NCBI GenBank assembly: GCA_029261855.1
Contig: JAJDAN010000028.1
Span: forward strand, 124,001-188,000
DNA: 64,000 bases
DNA from: Deltaproteobacteria bacterium
Lineage (GTDB): Bacteria; Myxococcota_A; UBA9160; UBA4427
Direction of reading: 5' to 3'
The translations under genes and the position numbers were made by a program. This document shows positions 17,648 through 26,823 of the stretch, piece after piece. Under the pieces are notes generated by a model, which worked only from the letters and a program-made list of their open reading frames with translations, searched no databases and was not told where the DNA came from. Numbering within the stretch: the stretch's first letter is position 1; each line of letters opens with the position of its first letter.

Positions 17648-18456
17648 GTCGCGGCGGCGGGGGGTCGCAGTCTGTCGTCCTTGCCGAACACGCGCTGCAG
17701 CTCGTCGAATTCGTCGTCCCCCGAGACCAGCTCTGCCAGTGTGTCGAAGTAGGGATCGAGCTGTGCGCTCGGTTGATCCTTGTTCTCGACGGCGATCCAG
17801 TCACACCAGTCTTCCCAGCCACCGACCTCGACCTTGTTCAGCGAACCCAGGTCGTTGATCACACTACCGCGCAGCTCGTCCCACCCCCACAGCTCGTAGT
17901 TCCCATGGCGTGACGCATCCTCGCGTCCCGCGCGGCAGAGTCGCCAGGCGAGACCTGCCGAGTGGAACTCATGGGGCGAGACGACGTCTCTTGCTGAGTC
18001 CGGGTCGATGACGACCCAGCCGTCGCGGCTCCAGTACTCGACGACCCAATGGTCGATCCAGGCACCCTCGCGGTAGTAGGCGGCGAACCCACAGCGTGCG
18101 CGGGACGGCACGCCCTTGGCTCGGAGTAGCGCGCAGTGGAGAACCGCGAAGTGGTAGCAATAGCCGACCATCCGGTCCGCGGGCGGTCGTTGCGCGGTCA
18201 AAGGCGACGCGTCAAGATCCAGGACGCCTCGAAGGATCGCGGCGGCACCCACGCGCTGCCGATCCCTGAATCGCTCGGGCGGAAGCTCCAGACCGGCGGG
18301 CGCAACCAACCCCTCGTGGATCACGAGCCCGCGCACGATGCGCGCAAGCTCCTCCGGCTCCGAGGGAAGATCCCGGACCAGGTCCGCGTACGTGCCCAGC
18401 TCCGTCGTCGGCCCGGCCTGGGCGAAGTATTCGAGGATGGCAGCTGTCGCCGTCAC
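17644..18456 (-). CDS. transglutaminase-like cysteine protein
   Basis: A 270-residue protein with a transglutaminase-core triad: Cys in GYCYHFAVLHCALLRAKG, His in IDHWVVEYWS and Asp in WVVIDPDS. GTG at 18456 overlaps the GFA stop (GTGA). Likely a peptidase or transferase of the transglutaminase-like superfamily; the target is unknown. Confidence 0.8.
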   Translation of the reverse strand: MTATAAILEYFAQAGPTTELGTYADLVRDLPSEPEELARIVRGLVIHEGLVAPAGLELPPERFRDRQRVGAAAILRGVLDLDASPLTAQRPPADRMVGYCYHFAVLHCALLRAKGVPSRARCGFAAYYREGAWIDHWVVEYWSRDGWVVIDPDSARDVVSPHEFHSAGLAWRLCRAGREDASRHGNYELWGWDELRGSVINDLGSLNKVEVGGWEDWCDWIAVENKDQPSAQLDPYFDTLAELVSGDDEFDELQRVFGKDDRLRPPAAAT

Positions 18457-18863
18457 GAACCCTCGCTGCGGGTCGTCGGATACGTTGGCAGACCGTCGCC
18501 GAAACGAACCCACGAGACCGAGTCCTGGAGCCAGGAATGGTGCGTGGGCGGAAGCGAGTCCGGTTCGTCGAAGCTGCACGTGGTGACGTCGACGGCTTCC
18601 GCCGCCTGCGAATGCACGTAGGTGAGCGGTGTTCCGCAGACGCCGCAGAAAGTTCGTATCACGGGTGGCGACGACTGGAAGCGGACGGGATCGCCCTGCA
18701 CGAAGTCGAAGCTTTCCGCCGGGAAGGTGACCCATGCCACGACGGGCGAGCCGGCGGCCCGCTGGCAGGTCTTGCAGTGGCAGATCATCCGGTGTTCGGG
18801 ACGACCCCTCGCGCGGTAGCGCACCGCGCCACAGAGGCACCCGCCGTCGAGAAAATCAGACAT
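18453..18863 (-). CDS. GFA/CENP-V family protein
   Basis: A 136-residue zinc protein: GGCLCGAVRYRARG, ICHCKTCQRAAGSP and RTFCGVCGTPLTY provide the Cys ligands. First gene of the operon that continues with the transglutaminase-like gene. Confidence 0.88.
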   Translation of the reverse strand: MSDFLDGGCLCGAVRYRARGRPEHRMICHCKTCQRAAGSPVVAWVTFPAESFDFVQGDPVRFQSSPPVIRTFCGVCGTPLTYVHSQAAEAVDVTTCSFDEPDSLPPTHHSWLQDSVSWVRFGDGLPTYPTTRSEGS

Positions 18864-18946
18864 CTCTTCTCCGAATTGCTTCAGGATATGACGAACTCGT
18901 ACTGGATGTCGCGAAAAGCGCTCGAGGGAAAGACATACGCGAGGCC

Positions 18947-19734
18947 CTAGCGACCGCGGAAGACCCCTCGGGCTGGCAACGCGAGGATCCGCATGACTCC
19001 GATGGCTCCGTCGATCCCGGGCAGTCCCGTGTCCACCTGCACGCCCGACCCGCTCTCGCCGTACGAACCAAACCAGCGATCCCAGAACGAGAAGATCGTT
19101 CCGTAGTTCGAATCGAGAAGCTCCGATTCGCGACTGTGATGGCGGCGATGGACGGCCGGGGTGATGAAGAATCGGCCCATCGTCTTCTCGGTCTTCAGAG
19201 GAAGATCGATGTTTCCATGCTCGAAGAAGTTTGCGAACGCGAAGATCACCTCGAAGACGATCACACCCGCGATCGGGACCCCCAGGACCGCGACCGCCAG
19301 GAGCCGAAGCGGCAGCGCCAGCAGCAGCTCACCCGGGTGGAACCGGAGCGCGGTGGTGACCGTGTAGTCCGGATCGGAGTGGTGGCCTGGTGGAACCGCC
19401 ACAGGGGCGACACGCGATGGTTCGCTCGGTGCCAGAAGTAGGAGACGAGGTCCATTCCGAGCACGCTGACGGGGATCGCCACCCACGCGGGCACGATGCC
19501 TTGATTCAGGAGTCCGACGCCGCCCCCAGTGGCCCAGCGAGAGACCGTGCAGGCGCATCCAGCGCATATCACGCCCAGCACCACCGCGTTCACTGCCCAG
19601 AGCACGCCGTTGGCACGCCAGCTTCCGGCGAGGACCCGGTGCGGTCTCCATCGCTGAACGGCGACGGCGGCAGCCAACGCCAGGATGAACCCGATCGATT
19701 TGACGATCTGGAACTCGGTCTCGGTCACCGTCAA
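18947..19734 (-). pseudogene. sterol desaturase family protein with a frameshift
   Basis: Two overlapping frames together form a fatty acid hydroxylase/sterol desaturase. The 5' part ends SYFWHRANHRVSPLWRFHQ; the 3' part begins HHSDPDYTVTTALRFHPGE and has RRHHS. The histidine clusters HxxxH and HxxHH are both present but the frame breaks at about 19386, where one base seems to be missing in caccaggccaccac. TTG start at 19734 overlaps the stop of the GNAT fragment. Confidence 0.7.
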
Positions 19735-20033
19735 GCCTCCCACGTCGAAGGGTCCAGGCTGTGGCGCCTCGAGGCTGCCCGCCGCCACGGTGAAAGCTCT
19801 GGGTGCGTACTCATGTCGTTCTCGCACAATCCCACGGACCCGGCGAGAGTCTCGTCGACAAAGGCGAGATAGTACGAGGGAACGCCTTCGAGATTGGCCC
19901 TACTGGCAAGCTGCTGAGCCCAGTTCGACGCCGAACCCTCCGGATCCGCGTGGCCCCACTCCGCGAAGTGCCAACCGGCGACTACCGGGGTGAGCGCCGA
20001 GTGACGAGCCATCGGTTCAAGACGAATGTCCAT
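19731..20033 (-). pseudogene. GNAT acetyltransferase, N-terminal half only
   Basis: A 100-codon ORF starting MDIRLEPMA with VVAGWHFAEWGHADPEG and LAGSVGLCENDMSTHPELSPW, the first half of a GNAT. It stops before the acetyl-CoA loop, replaced by unrelated RRAASRRHS. The ATG lies just left of a GTTGGGC core at 20036-20042, so it may be the far-left cassette remnant. Confidence 0.6.
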
Positions 20034-20562
20034 CGCGCCGCCCAACAAAGCCGTCGGCCGAATCCGGCGGTCGGTACAGGATCACATACACGAACATCAG
20101 GCCGGACCCGTAGAGGTAGCTGAAGAGCCCAACCAGGTAGGCGAGGAACCCGGGGTGCCACAGCCAGCCTCCCAGGTTCAACACCTGTACGACCAGATTC
20201 GCGACCGATGGGAGCACGAGGAGAGCGAATGGAAGCGGACCGTACACGTGCTCGCGGACCGTCGGGAACACGAGGAGGAACGACAAGGTGGAGGCGACGA
20301 GCCAGGCAACGATCATCACGCCACTAGAGAGCGACCAGACCTGCTCGGGGTCATCGACTAGATGCGACAGCACGATGGGGACATAGGCAAGCAGTAGCGT
20401 CGAAAAGGCAGTAGAGAAGAGGTTGATGAAGCGAACCCGATCGACCTGATGGAGCCCGCCGCGCTGAAGAAAGGCAGCAATGACGCCGGAGAATCCGGCG
20501 ATTCCGACTGCGATCTCGGCGATGTTCAGCAGTTCTTCGCGAGCTTCCAACGCGCCTCCCAC
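20017..20562 (-). CDS. family 2 four-helix membrane protein
   Basis: A 181-residue family 2 protein; NIAEIAVGIAGFSGVIAAF is helix 1 and three further helices follow. GTG start or the TTG 4 codons later. The C terminus DSADGFVGRRDGHSS is encoded by a GTTGGGC-containing attC-like relic, so the natural end was probably at about LYRPPD. Confidence 0.7.
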   Translation of the reverse strand: MGGALEAREELLNIAEIAVGIAGFSGVIAAFLQRGGLHQVDRVRFINLFSTAFSTLLLAYVPIVLSHLVDDPEQVWSLSSGVMIVAWLVASTLSFLLVFPTVREHVYGPLPFALLVLPSVANLVVQVLNLGGWLWHPGFLAYLVGLFSYLYGSGLMFVYVILYRPPDSADGFVGRRDGHSS

Positions 20563-20638
20563 GAGGCTGCGCCGCTGTCAGGCAGCGGGCAAGCTAACGG
20601 ATCTCCCACTCGTACTCGGCGTCATGCTCACCTATTCG

Positions 20639-21193
20639 TCATCCCACGAGGCCAGCGTTGGCTTGCTCGAACAGCTGCAGGTTTCCCTCGACGTCGTAGG
20701 GCCTCTCTTCGAGTGTAGAAGGCTCCCACTCGCTGCGCTTCGTCTCGAAGAAGTCACCGCCATAGACATGTAACGCGCCGGTGAAGTCCGCCGTTGGGTT
20801 GGTGACAGAATGGATGATGTCACGCCCCAGTGGCATGGCCTCGGCGGCGCCGAGTGACTTCGCTCCCGCTGCTTCGATGCTGGGAGTCTCCGCGTCGAGG
20901 CGGCGCCAGAAGATGTTGTCTTCGCGCCCGGTATAGACGCCGATGACCGCCCACATGTTGTGGCTGTGGGGCTTGAGGGTCATGCGCGGCGCCCAGACCA
21001 CGTTGAGAACGGTGAGCTCCTCGGAGACATGCATCCGGTGAATGCCCGCGCGCGTGGGCTCACCGAGTGCATCGAGAAGCACGCTGGGTCGCGAAACGAC
21101 CCGCGCCACGATTTCCCGGACGGCTCGCTCCGGCGACGCCTCGGCGCGTGCTGCGCGCAGCTCTGCAAGGAACGGCTCGATTTCGAAGGCCAC
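20639..21193 (-). CDS. cupin / cysteine-dioxygenase-like protein
   Basis: A 184-residue protein. The segment TLKPHSHNMWAVIGVYTGRE followed by HSVTNPTADFTGALHVYG matches the small cupin enzymes related to cysteine dioxygenase, with His ligands in PHSH and H in ALHVYGG. GTG start sits 9 bp from the core of the degenerate attC at 21203, fitting a cassette gene. Confidence 0.7.
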   Translation of the reverse strand: MAFEIEPFLAELRAARAEASPERAVREIVARVVSRPSVLLDALGEPTRAGIHRMHVSEELTVLNVVWAPRMTLKPHSHNMWAVIGVYTGREDNIFWRRLDAETPSIEAAGAKSLGAAEAMPLGRDIIHSVTNPTADFTGALHVYGGDFFETKRSEWEPSTLEERPYDVEGNLQLFEQANAGLVG

Positions 21194-21202
21194 GATGAAT
21201 CC

Positions 21203-21306
21203 GCCTGACGGATCGGGCGCCCAGCTGCGCGGCACAGGCTACCGACGGCCGACGAAGCACCCAGGGTCGCGAGAATGCTACCTGACCCCCCATCGGATTC
21301 TAGGGC
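21203..21306 (-). repeat. degenerate attC (type E-like)
   Basis: Starts gcctgacggatcgggcgc and continues with a ggcacaggctaccgacgg stretch that matches the type E sites at 57.4 and 60.7 kb. The right core is eroded (tctagggc). Confidence 0.5.
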
Positions 21307-21563
21307 CCGGCGCGCTCCGGTTCCTTGGAGGGGCGCGGAGCGAGGGCGAATCCGAGCCCGGCGAGAGCAGCTGTGACGACGGCGGCGGGCCATGGCGCAG
21401 AGGCAGGCGTGAGGAGCGTCAGTGTGAGTGACGTGTAGAGGGCGAGGATCGACGACAAGAGGACGAAGAGGGGCGCGGCCTTGTATGCCCACGCTTCGCC
21501 ATCGCCGGTTTGACCGAAATTCAGGATCGAGAGTCCGTATCTCGTGGATTCGTTCGGAACCTC
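21300..21563 (-). CDS. small membrane protein, start unclear
   Basis: An open frame without ATG: FGQTGDGEAWAYKAAPLFVL opens two hydrophobic helices (VLLSSILALYTSLTLTLLT and AVVTAALAGLGFALA) and ends KEPERAGP with its stop inside the degenerate attC core. Probably a cassette gene with a lost or non-standard start. Confidence 0.35.
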   Translation of the reverse strand, partial: EVPNESTRYGLSILNFGQTGDGEAWAYKAAPLFVLLSSILALYTSLTLTLLTPASAPWPAAVVTAALAGLGFALAPRPSKEPERAGP

Positions 21564-21582
21564 TCCGCTGCGTCGAGCACGG

Positions 21583-22266
21583 CTACTGGCTCTTCAGCTT
21601 CTTCCCGTGCCAGGGGCAGAACTGCCACGCGCCGTTCAGCGCCTCGCCGTCCACCGGACAGTGTTTCTTCGGAAGAAGCGATCCCAGTGGCAGTCGCCAC
21701 GAGTACGTCTCATCCATCATGCCGAACGAGAACTCCCCTGGGTTGAGAGGGTCGGCTAAAGGCGCTCCCGACGAGTCCTTCGCCGAGAAGAACACGAAGT
21801 GCATGTTCTGTCCCATCGGCCCGAGCATGTTGACCAGCACAGGGCGAAGCGACCCGGAGAGATTCTTCGCGTCGGGGCTGAGTCCCGATGCCTCGAGTGG
21901 ACGGTGGACCTCGCCACCCGGGCCGGTCAGTTTGATGGTCGGGAGAAGGTCCGCTTCTGGCGTCCAGCTCACTCCGGCGAAGGGACCGATCTTGCCGTGG
22001 ACGACGGCGAACATCACGTACGGCGCGAGTGTCGCTTCGAACTGAGAGAGGAGTTCAGCTGTGACGCTGGGTTCGTTGGCCAGACTTGCTCGCCAGAACT
22101 CCGTGGGAATCCACCAGACGAGATCCGAAGTGCCCGGGTTGGCCGATGTACGTTGCGTCTCGGCGATCACCTCCCGAACGTCCACGGCTTGAACGGGACT
22201 ACTCGCGGTACACCCGAACGCGATCGCGGCTGCAAAAAAGGTGAGAGTCAGAGATCTCAAGAGCAC
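21583..22266 (-). CDS. putative lipoprotein with C-terminal Cys-rich motif
   Basis: A 227-residue protein. Signal peptide with lipobox IAFGC; the C-terminal CPVDGEALNGAWQFCPWHG has two Cys pairs that could bind zinc. The family is not recognised. The start lies 11 bp left of a gcctaac core at 22277, as expected for a cassette gene. Confidence 0.6.
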   Translation of the reverse strand: MLLRSLTLTFFAAAIAFGCTASSPVQAVDVREVIAETQRTSANPGTSDLVWWIPTEFWRASLANEPSVTAELLSQFEATLAPYVMFAVVHGKIGPFAGVSWTPEADLLPTIKLTGPGGEVHRPLEASGLSPDAKNLSGSLRPVLVNMLGPMGQNMHFVFFSAKDSSGAPLADPLNPGEFSFGMMDETYSWRLPLGSLLPKKHCPVDGEALNGAWQFCPWHGKKLKSQ

Positions 22267-22276
22267 GCCCTCCGCT

Positions 22277-22348
22277 GCCTAACGGCAACTGTATCACGGA
22301 CCGATCGAACGCAGCCGTCGGGCGATACGCCTCCCGGGCCAGATCTAG
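22277..22348 (-). repeat. degenerate attC
   Basis: gcctaac core at 22277-22283, a gtatcacgg middle, and an eroded right core atctagc that contains the stop of the GrpB gene. Only about 70 bp long. Confidence 0.4.
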
Positions 22349-22938
22349 CTGTGTGGGACTTCGCTCTCGAAGTACTTCTTCGCCTTCGCCGTGACGTTGA
22401 GGATGAACTCGGTCTTCGCCAGGGTGTAGGCGACACGGTCTCGATCATGCTCGGCAGCAAGGCGCATCTTGAGGTCGCCGTACTCGCGGGCAACGTCTGG
22501 ATGCCGCAAGAGGTAGTCACGGAAGAGCAGGCGGTCCCAGTGCTCGAAGTGCGCCTCGACCATGTGAATGTGGTGCGTTCGAATCCCCGCCGCGTCCCGC
22601 TTGATGAACCAGGCGTAGAAGGGCGGAGTGCTGTCGCCCCATGAGGGACGCCAGAAGTAGTCGTATCCCTTCGCCTCGAGCAGCGGCGCGATGCGCTGTT
22701 TCGTCTCCTCGAGACTCGCGACTTCGACGAGGATGTCGATGATCGGTTTCGCGGCGAGGCCCGGAACGGCCGTGCTGCCGAAATGCTCGATCCTCTTGAC
22801 GAGGTCGCGAGGGAGGCTGGACCGCAGGTCGTCTTGCTCTTTCTCGAAGAGCATGGGCCAAACAGGATCGTACGGCACGATTGCCACGTGCTCTCGAACG
22901 ACGCGGGCGATCTTCTGTTCGGGCGTCTCGCCTTCCAC
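22345..22938 (-). CDS. GrpB family protein (nucleotidyltransferase fold)
   Basis: A 197-residue UPF0157/GrpB protein: VPYDPVWPMLFEKE, RIEHFGSTAVPGLAAKPIID and THHIHMVEAH are diagnostic. The GSTAVPGL...D pattern is that of a polymerase-beta-type nucleotidyltransferase fold. Substrate unknown. Confidence 0.9.
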   Translation of the reverse strand: MEGETPEQKIARVVREHVAIVPYDPVWPMLFEKEQDDLRSSLPRDLVKRIEHFGSTAVPGLAAKPIIDILVEVASLEETKQRIAPLLEAKGYDYFWRPSWGDSTPPFYAWFIKRDAAGIRTHHIHMVEAHFEHWDRLLFRDYLLRHPDVAREYGDLKMRLAAEHDRDRVAYTLAKTEFILNVTAKAKKYFESEVPHS

Positions 22939-22953
22939 TCTTCCGCCGTCTCC

Positions 22954-23064
22954 TCAGGCAGCCTCTCGCGCTTCGAGCTTCCATTCTCGTCGCACGTCGA
23001 CGAGCGGCCAATCGATTTTCTCCTCCCAGTGCACGAAGTGCAGGTTCTTGCACGCGTGCCCGGA
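22954..23064 (-). pseudogene. C-terminal fragment of an unidentified protein
   Basis: After the MOSC stop the minus strand carries a coding-like tail, CKNLHFVHWEEKIDWPLVD and RREWKLEAREAA, ending in a stop beside a gccgtct core relic. The N-terminal part is missing, probably deleted. Confidence 0.35.
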
Positions 23065-23078
23065 CGACCCTTTGCGCG

Positions 23079-23624
23079 CTAGACCGGCTCGAGAGGAATC
23101 GGTCGGCCAGGTGGAAGAGTCAGCTCGATCGCGTCCCCCGGACGAACAGTGCCCCCAGCTACCACGACGCCCATCACGCCCGCCTTGCGCACGACTGTTC
23201 CATCCGCGCCCTTGTCCAGCACTCCGCGAAGCAGCCCAGACTGGAACTCGTCGATCTGCTTGCACGGGTTGCGAAGCCCGGTGATGGCGACGAGCGCGGA
23301 ATCGCCGAGTCTCAGGACGGTGCCCGTCGGCAGTTCGAGCAGCTTCAAACCGCGCGTGGTGATGTTCTCTCCGAGGTCTCCGGGGCGCACGACGTGACCG
23401 CCGCTGCGGAGCTCATCGTGCAGCTCGGAGTGGATCAGGTGAACCTGTCGGAGATTGGGTTGGCTGGGATCGACGACGACTCTCGACCGGTGCTGCACTC
23501 GGGCCCCGAAGTGTGCATCGCCAACCACACCCAGGCCGGCAGCGAGCACGACTTCCTTCGCTGGCGTCTTGCTGAACGAATGCGCCGCATTCGCGTGTAC
23601 CGCGGTGACCTGAGGTGAGTCCAT
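23079..23624 (-). CDS. MOSC domain protein
   Basis: A 181-residue MOSC protein. GVVGDAHFGARVQHRSR, GDLGENITTRGLKLLELP and the conserved Cys in TGLRNPCKQID mark the molybdenum-cofactor sulfurase C-terminal domain. It may deliver or bind Moco-linked sulfur; partner unknown. Confidence 0.9.
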   Translation of the reverse strand: MDSPQVTAVHANAAHSFSKTPAKEVVLAAGLGVVGDAHFGARVQHRSRVVVDPSQPNLRQVHLIHSELHDELRSGGHVVRPGDLGENITTRGLKLLELPTGTVLRLGDSALVAITGLRNPCKQIDEFQSGLLRGVLDKGADGTVVRKAGVMGVVVAGGTVRPGDAIELTLPPGRPIPLEPV

Positions 23625-23633
23625 CGTCTCGGT

Positions 23634-24386
23634 TTAGCCAAAACCTCCAGGTTCCGCCCCGCCGTGCCTCGCCGGAAGCCGAAGGGTCGGCTCGTCCCGT
23701 TGCGACCAGAGGTCGCGAAGGAAGAACTCGAAGTTGCCGAACTCTTCGATCATGTGGCGAAGCATCGGCTTCATCCGCTCCTCCGAAGTCATTCGTCGCG
23801 CCGCAACATTGAGGAGCGATCCGATGACCGGAACAGTGCTGCCCACGGTTCCCGTAGAGATCACCCGAATGCCTTCGTCGGTCGCGTGAAAGGCGTGTTC
23901 GAGGTTCATGAATTCAATCGGCCCGAGCGAAGTGACCGCACGGGTTCCAGCCGAATCTCTCTTCTCCATTTTGGGCGTGATATCGAGGAATCCGTCACTA
24001 ACGAACTCCCTGACGTGGAAGGTCGCGCCGGCACTCAAGCCCGGGCTGCCACTCGGAGCTGGGCTGATGACGTCGATCGACACGTGGTCGCTCGGATGCC
24101 AGATGCGGTACAGCGGATAGGTCTCGTCGCCGACCTCGACCCTTGCCGTGGGGAGGTTCTCGTAGAACCACATGATCATCTCGGGAGTGACTCCGCGGAC
24201 GACGTCATGAGCAACGCGAAATTGAACGCGACCGTCCGGAAGAGAGGCGATCGTCGTCTTTGCGCTGGAAACGGCTTTCATCGAGAAGGCAACCGGCACG
24301 GCGGGGCCGCGCTTCGGCGATTCCGAACAGGCAACCAAGGTCGCTGTAGCGAGACCGGCGAGAAGGATGGCCAACGAGGTTCGCAT
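23634..24386 (-). CDS. lipoprotein, possibly DAPG-hydrolase-like
   Basis: A 250-residue protein with lipobox LVACS. VTPEMIMWFYENLP and YPLYRIWHPSDHVSIDV resemble the PhlG-like hydrolase fold, where His and Glu bind zinc. I am unsure of the assignment. The ATG lies 15 bp from a gttaagc core at 24401 that also holds the stop of the upstream gene, so the attC has been cut to a single core. Confidence 0.5.
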   Translation of the reverse strand: MRTSLAILLAGLATATLVACSESPKRGPAVPVAFSMKAVSSAKTTIASLPDGRVQFRVAHDVVRGVTPEMIMWFYENLPTARVEVGDETYPLYRIWHPSDHVSIDVISPAPSGSPGLSAGATFHVREFVSDGFLDITPKMEKRDSAGTRAVTSLGPIEFMNLEHAFHATDEGIRVISTGTVGSTVPVIGSLLNVAARRMTSEERMKPMLRHMIEEFGNFEFFLRDLWSQRDEPTLRLPARHGGAEPGGFG

Positions 24387-24401
24387 TGCTTCGACTACTC
24401 G

Positions 24402-24902
24402 TTAAGCAGCGGGTCGAATGAACACCATGCGGGCAAACACCGTCGCGCACGTCATTAGAAGAGCCAGAATCCCCATGAAGTAGACGCCGCTCCCGGGCTC
24501 GCCGAGGACCGACATGGCGCTGAGAAGGTTCGCGGCGACCGACGAGCCGAGAAGAGCGTAGAAGAAGAAGGTCAGTGGCCGCGATAGAACCGACCTGGCA
24601 TCCGGCGGAACCCGTCCGATCCGGGTCGAGATCGCGAGAAGGAGGACCGAAACGACGACCGCGTACACGAGGCTGGAGACCATCGAGACAGTCGTGAGCC
24701 CCAAGCCGAAAAGCTCGAGACCGACCGGAACGAGCGCGAGGAAGGCTCCGGCTAGGCTTGGCAGCAACGCAATGAAGACTCGGACGTCGTCAGCTGGGTG
24801 AAGCCGGTCTTCCCGTCGGCGAAAGACGACGACGACGCCCACGAACCCTGCGAGCGCGATCGCGAACTCCGCCAGGGTCTGGAATGCACTCATGTCGACC
24901 AA
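24402..24902 (-). CDS. family 2 four-helix membrane protein
   Basis: A 166-residue family 2 copy: TLAEFAIALAGFVGVVVVFR in helix 1, then RREDRLHPADDVRVFIALLPS and three helices. Stop codon is inside a GTTAAGC core. Confidence 0.75.
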   Translation of the reverse strand: MVDMSAFQTLAEFAIALAGFVGVVVVFRRREDRLHPADDVRVFIALLPSLAGAFLALVPVGLELFGLGLTTVSMVSSLVYAVVVSVLLLAISTRIGRVPPDARSVLSRPLTFFFYALLGSSVAANLLSAMSVLGEPGSGVYFMGILALLMTCATVFARMVFIRPAA

Positions 24903-24951
24903 TCTAGTCTCCCCGCTGAGCGCGAGCGAACCCTGGTCGGCGCGACTTCAC

Positions 24952-26640
24952 CTAAGTCCGCACACCGGACCGCTTATCCTCGACAAGGCGCCGTGCGTAC
25001 GATGCGGCATCCGCGAAGTTCGCGAATAGCCGATCCTCTCCGATCCTGGCAATCGTGCCACTTCGCTCCAAAGCAATCAGTGGTTGAGCATGAAGCCCCG
25101 AGAGAAGTAGATGGGCGCCGCGGCGCTTCAGGCGATCGGCGACTTCTTCGAGTGCATGGAGCCCGGTAGCGTCGATGGCGAGGACATGTCTCATCCGGAG
25201 GATGACGACGAGCGGCGCGCCCGGGGAAGCGAGGAGCGTTTCCGTGAACTTGCTCGCCGCACCGAAGCAGAAGGAGCCGTTGATCTCGAAGATCTCGACC
25301 TCGTCAGGAACGTCCAGTGTGTCGGTCTCGACGAGGTCGACCTTGTCATAGTCGACGATGTCTCGAATGGGCTTCACTTCCGTCACTTCCGCCATGCGGC
25401 GCATGAACAGAAGTGACGCCAGAACGACCCCGACTTGAATGGCGACGGTCAGATCGATGACCACTGTCAGAAAGAAGGTGGCGAGCAGGACGAGTACATC
25501 GCTGCGCGGCCCGCGCAGCAGCCTCAGGAACACGTGCCATTCGCTCATGTTGTAGGCGACGACCACCAGGATTCCCGCCATCGTCGCCATCGGGATCAGC
25601 GATGCCCATTTTCCAGCGACTACGAGAATGCAGAGGAGCGTTGCCGAGTGAACGATCCCCGCGATCGGGGTGCGACCACCATTTCGCACATTGGTCGCAG
25701 TTCGCGCAATTGCACCCGTAGCTGGGATTCCGCCGAACAGTGGCGAGGCTACGTTGGCAATTCCTTGAGCCAGAAGCTCGGCGTTGGACCGGTGACGGCC
25801 GCCGATCAGGCCGTCGGCCACCACAGCACTGAGAAGGGACTCGATCGCCGCGAGAAGAGCGATCGTGATCGCAGGGGAGACGAGGTCGGGGATCTGGCTC
25901 CAGTCGACTTCGAGAAGACGGAATGAGGGAAACGAGCTGGGTACATCGCCAAACCGACTGTGGATCGTGTCGACGTTCAAGCCGAAGACGTGGACGATCG
26001 CAGTCGTCGCGACGAGCGCGACCATCGGGCCCGGTACGCGGCTCGCTATCCGGGGCCACAGCTGAATGATCGCGACCGTACCGACGAAGATCCCGGCCGC
26101 GGCGGGGTTCACCGTGTGAATGTTGTCCGCGTACGCGGTGAGCTTTGCAAGGAAGTCCGACGGCAGGTCTGCGATCTCGAGCCCGAGTGCGTCGCCAATC
26201 TCGGCTGTCGCGATGATCACCGCGATTCCACTCGTAAACCCGACGATGACCGGATACGGCATGAAGCGAATGACATCGCCAAGGCGCGCGATCGCCATGA
26301 TGACGAGGAAGCAGCCAGCCATCAGGGTCGCGACAGCGAGGCCCTGGTATCCGAACTCGCCGACGACCGCGGCAATGAGCACGACGAAGGCACCCGTCGG
26401 CCCGCCGATCTGCACGCGGCTTCCGCCGAACAGCGAGATAGCGAAGCCCGCGATGATGGCCGTATAGAGGCCCTGTTCGGGCCGAACCCCGGAGGCGATC
26501 GCGAAGGCAATGGCCAACGGAAACGCCACGATGCCAACGACGACCCCCGCAAGCGCGTCGCGCACGAAGCCCTGCGCGGAGTATCCCTCGCGAATCGTCG
26601 TGACGAGCTTGGGCTCGAATTCGGGTGTCAGAAAGCGCAT
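24952..26640 (-). CDS. SulP family anion transporter with STAS domain
   Basis: A 562-residue transporter with 10-12 membrane helices, SulP signature SGVRPEQGLYTAIIAGF, and a C-terminal STAS domain (VVILRMRHVLAIDATGLHAL). It likely imports sulfate, bicarbonate or a dicarboxylate. Its ATG lies 23 bp from the attC core at 26663, making it one of the largest genes in cassette position. Confidence 0.92.
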   Translation of the reverse strand: MRFLTPEFEPKLVTTIREGYSAQGFVRDALAGVVVGIVAFPLAIAFAIASGVRPEQGLYTAIIAGFAISLFGGSRVQIGGPTGAFVVLIAAVVGEFGYQGLAVATLMAGCFLVIMAIARLGDVIRFMPYPVIVGFTSGIAVIIATAEIGDALGLEIADLPSDFLAKLTAYADNIHTVNPAAAGIFVGTVAIIQLWPRIASRVPGPMVALVATTAIVHVFGLNVDTIHSRFGDVPSSFPSFRLLEVDWSQIPDLVSPAITIALLAAIESLLSAVVADGLIGGRHRSNAELLAQGIANVASPLFGGIPATGAIARTATNVRNGGRTPIAGIVHSATLLCILVVAGKWASLIPMATMAGILVVVAYNMSEWHVFLRLLRGPRSDVLVLLATFFLTVVIDLTVAIQVGVVLASLLFMRRMAEVTEVKPIRDIVDYDKVDLVETDTLDVPDEVEIFEINGSFCFGAASKFTETLLASPGAPLVVILRMRHVLAIDATGLHALEEVADRLKRRGAHLLLSGLHAQPLIALERSGTIARIGEDRLFANFADAASYARRLVEDKRSGVRT

Positions 26641-26662
26641 TGTTCGTTGACGAACCGTAGCC

Positions 26663-26823
26663 GCCCAACGGGACTCCAGCGATGCCCGTCAGCCTGGAAT
26701 ATCCTTCGGCCCCGCGGACTCAGGCGACGCACGGTCGACTCGTGCCAGTGCACCCAAAGGACCGGGCGCGAAGCCGTCCCCTTGGAAACGCATCGTGAAC
26801 GTAGCCACGGCGTCCTGTCAGGC
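26663..26823 (-). repeat. attC site, divergent
   Basis: Left core gcccaac, right core gtcaggc containing the stop of the family 2 gene. Inner arms are only weakly similar to the other types. First recognisable intact-length site from the left. Confidence 0.6.
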
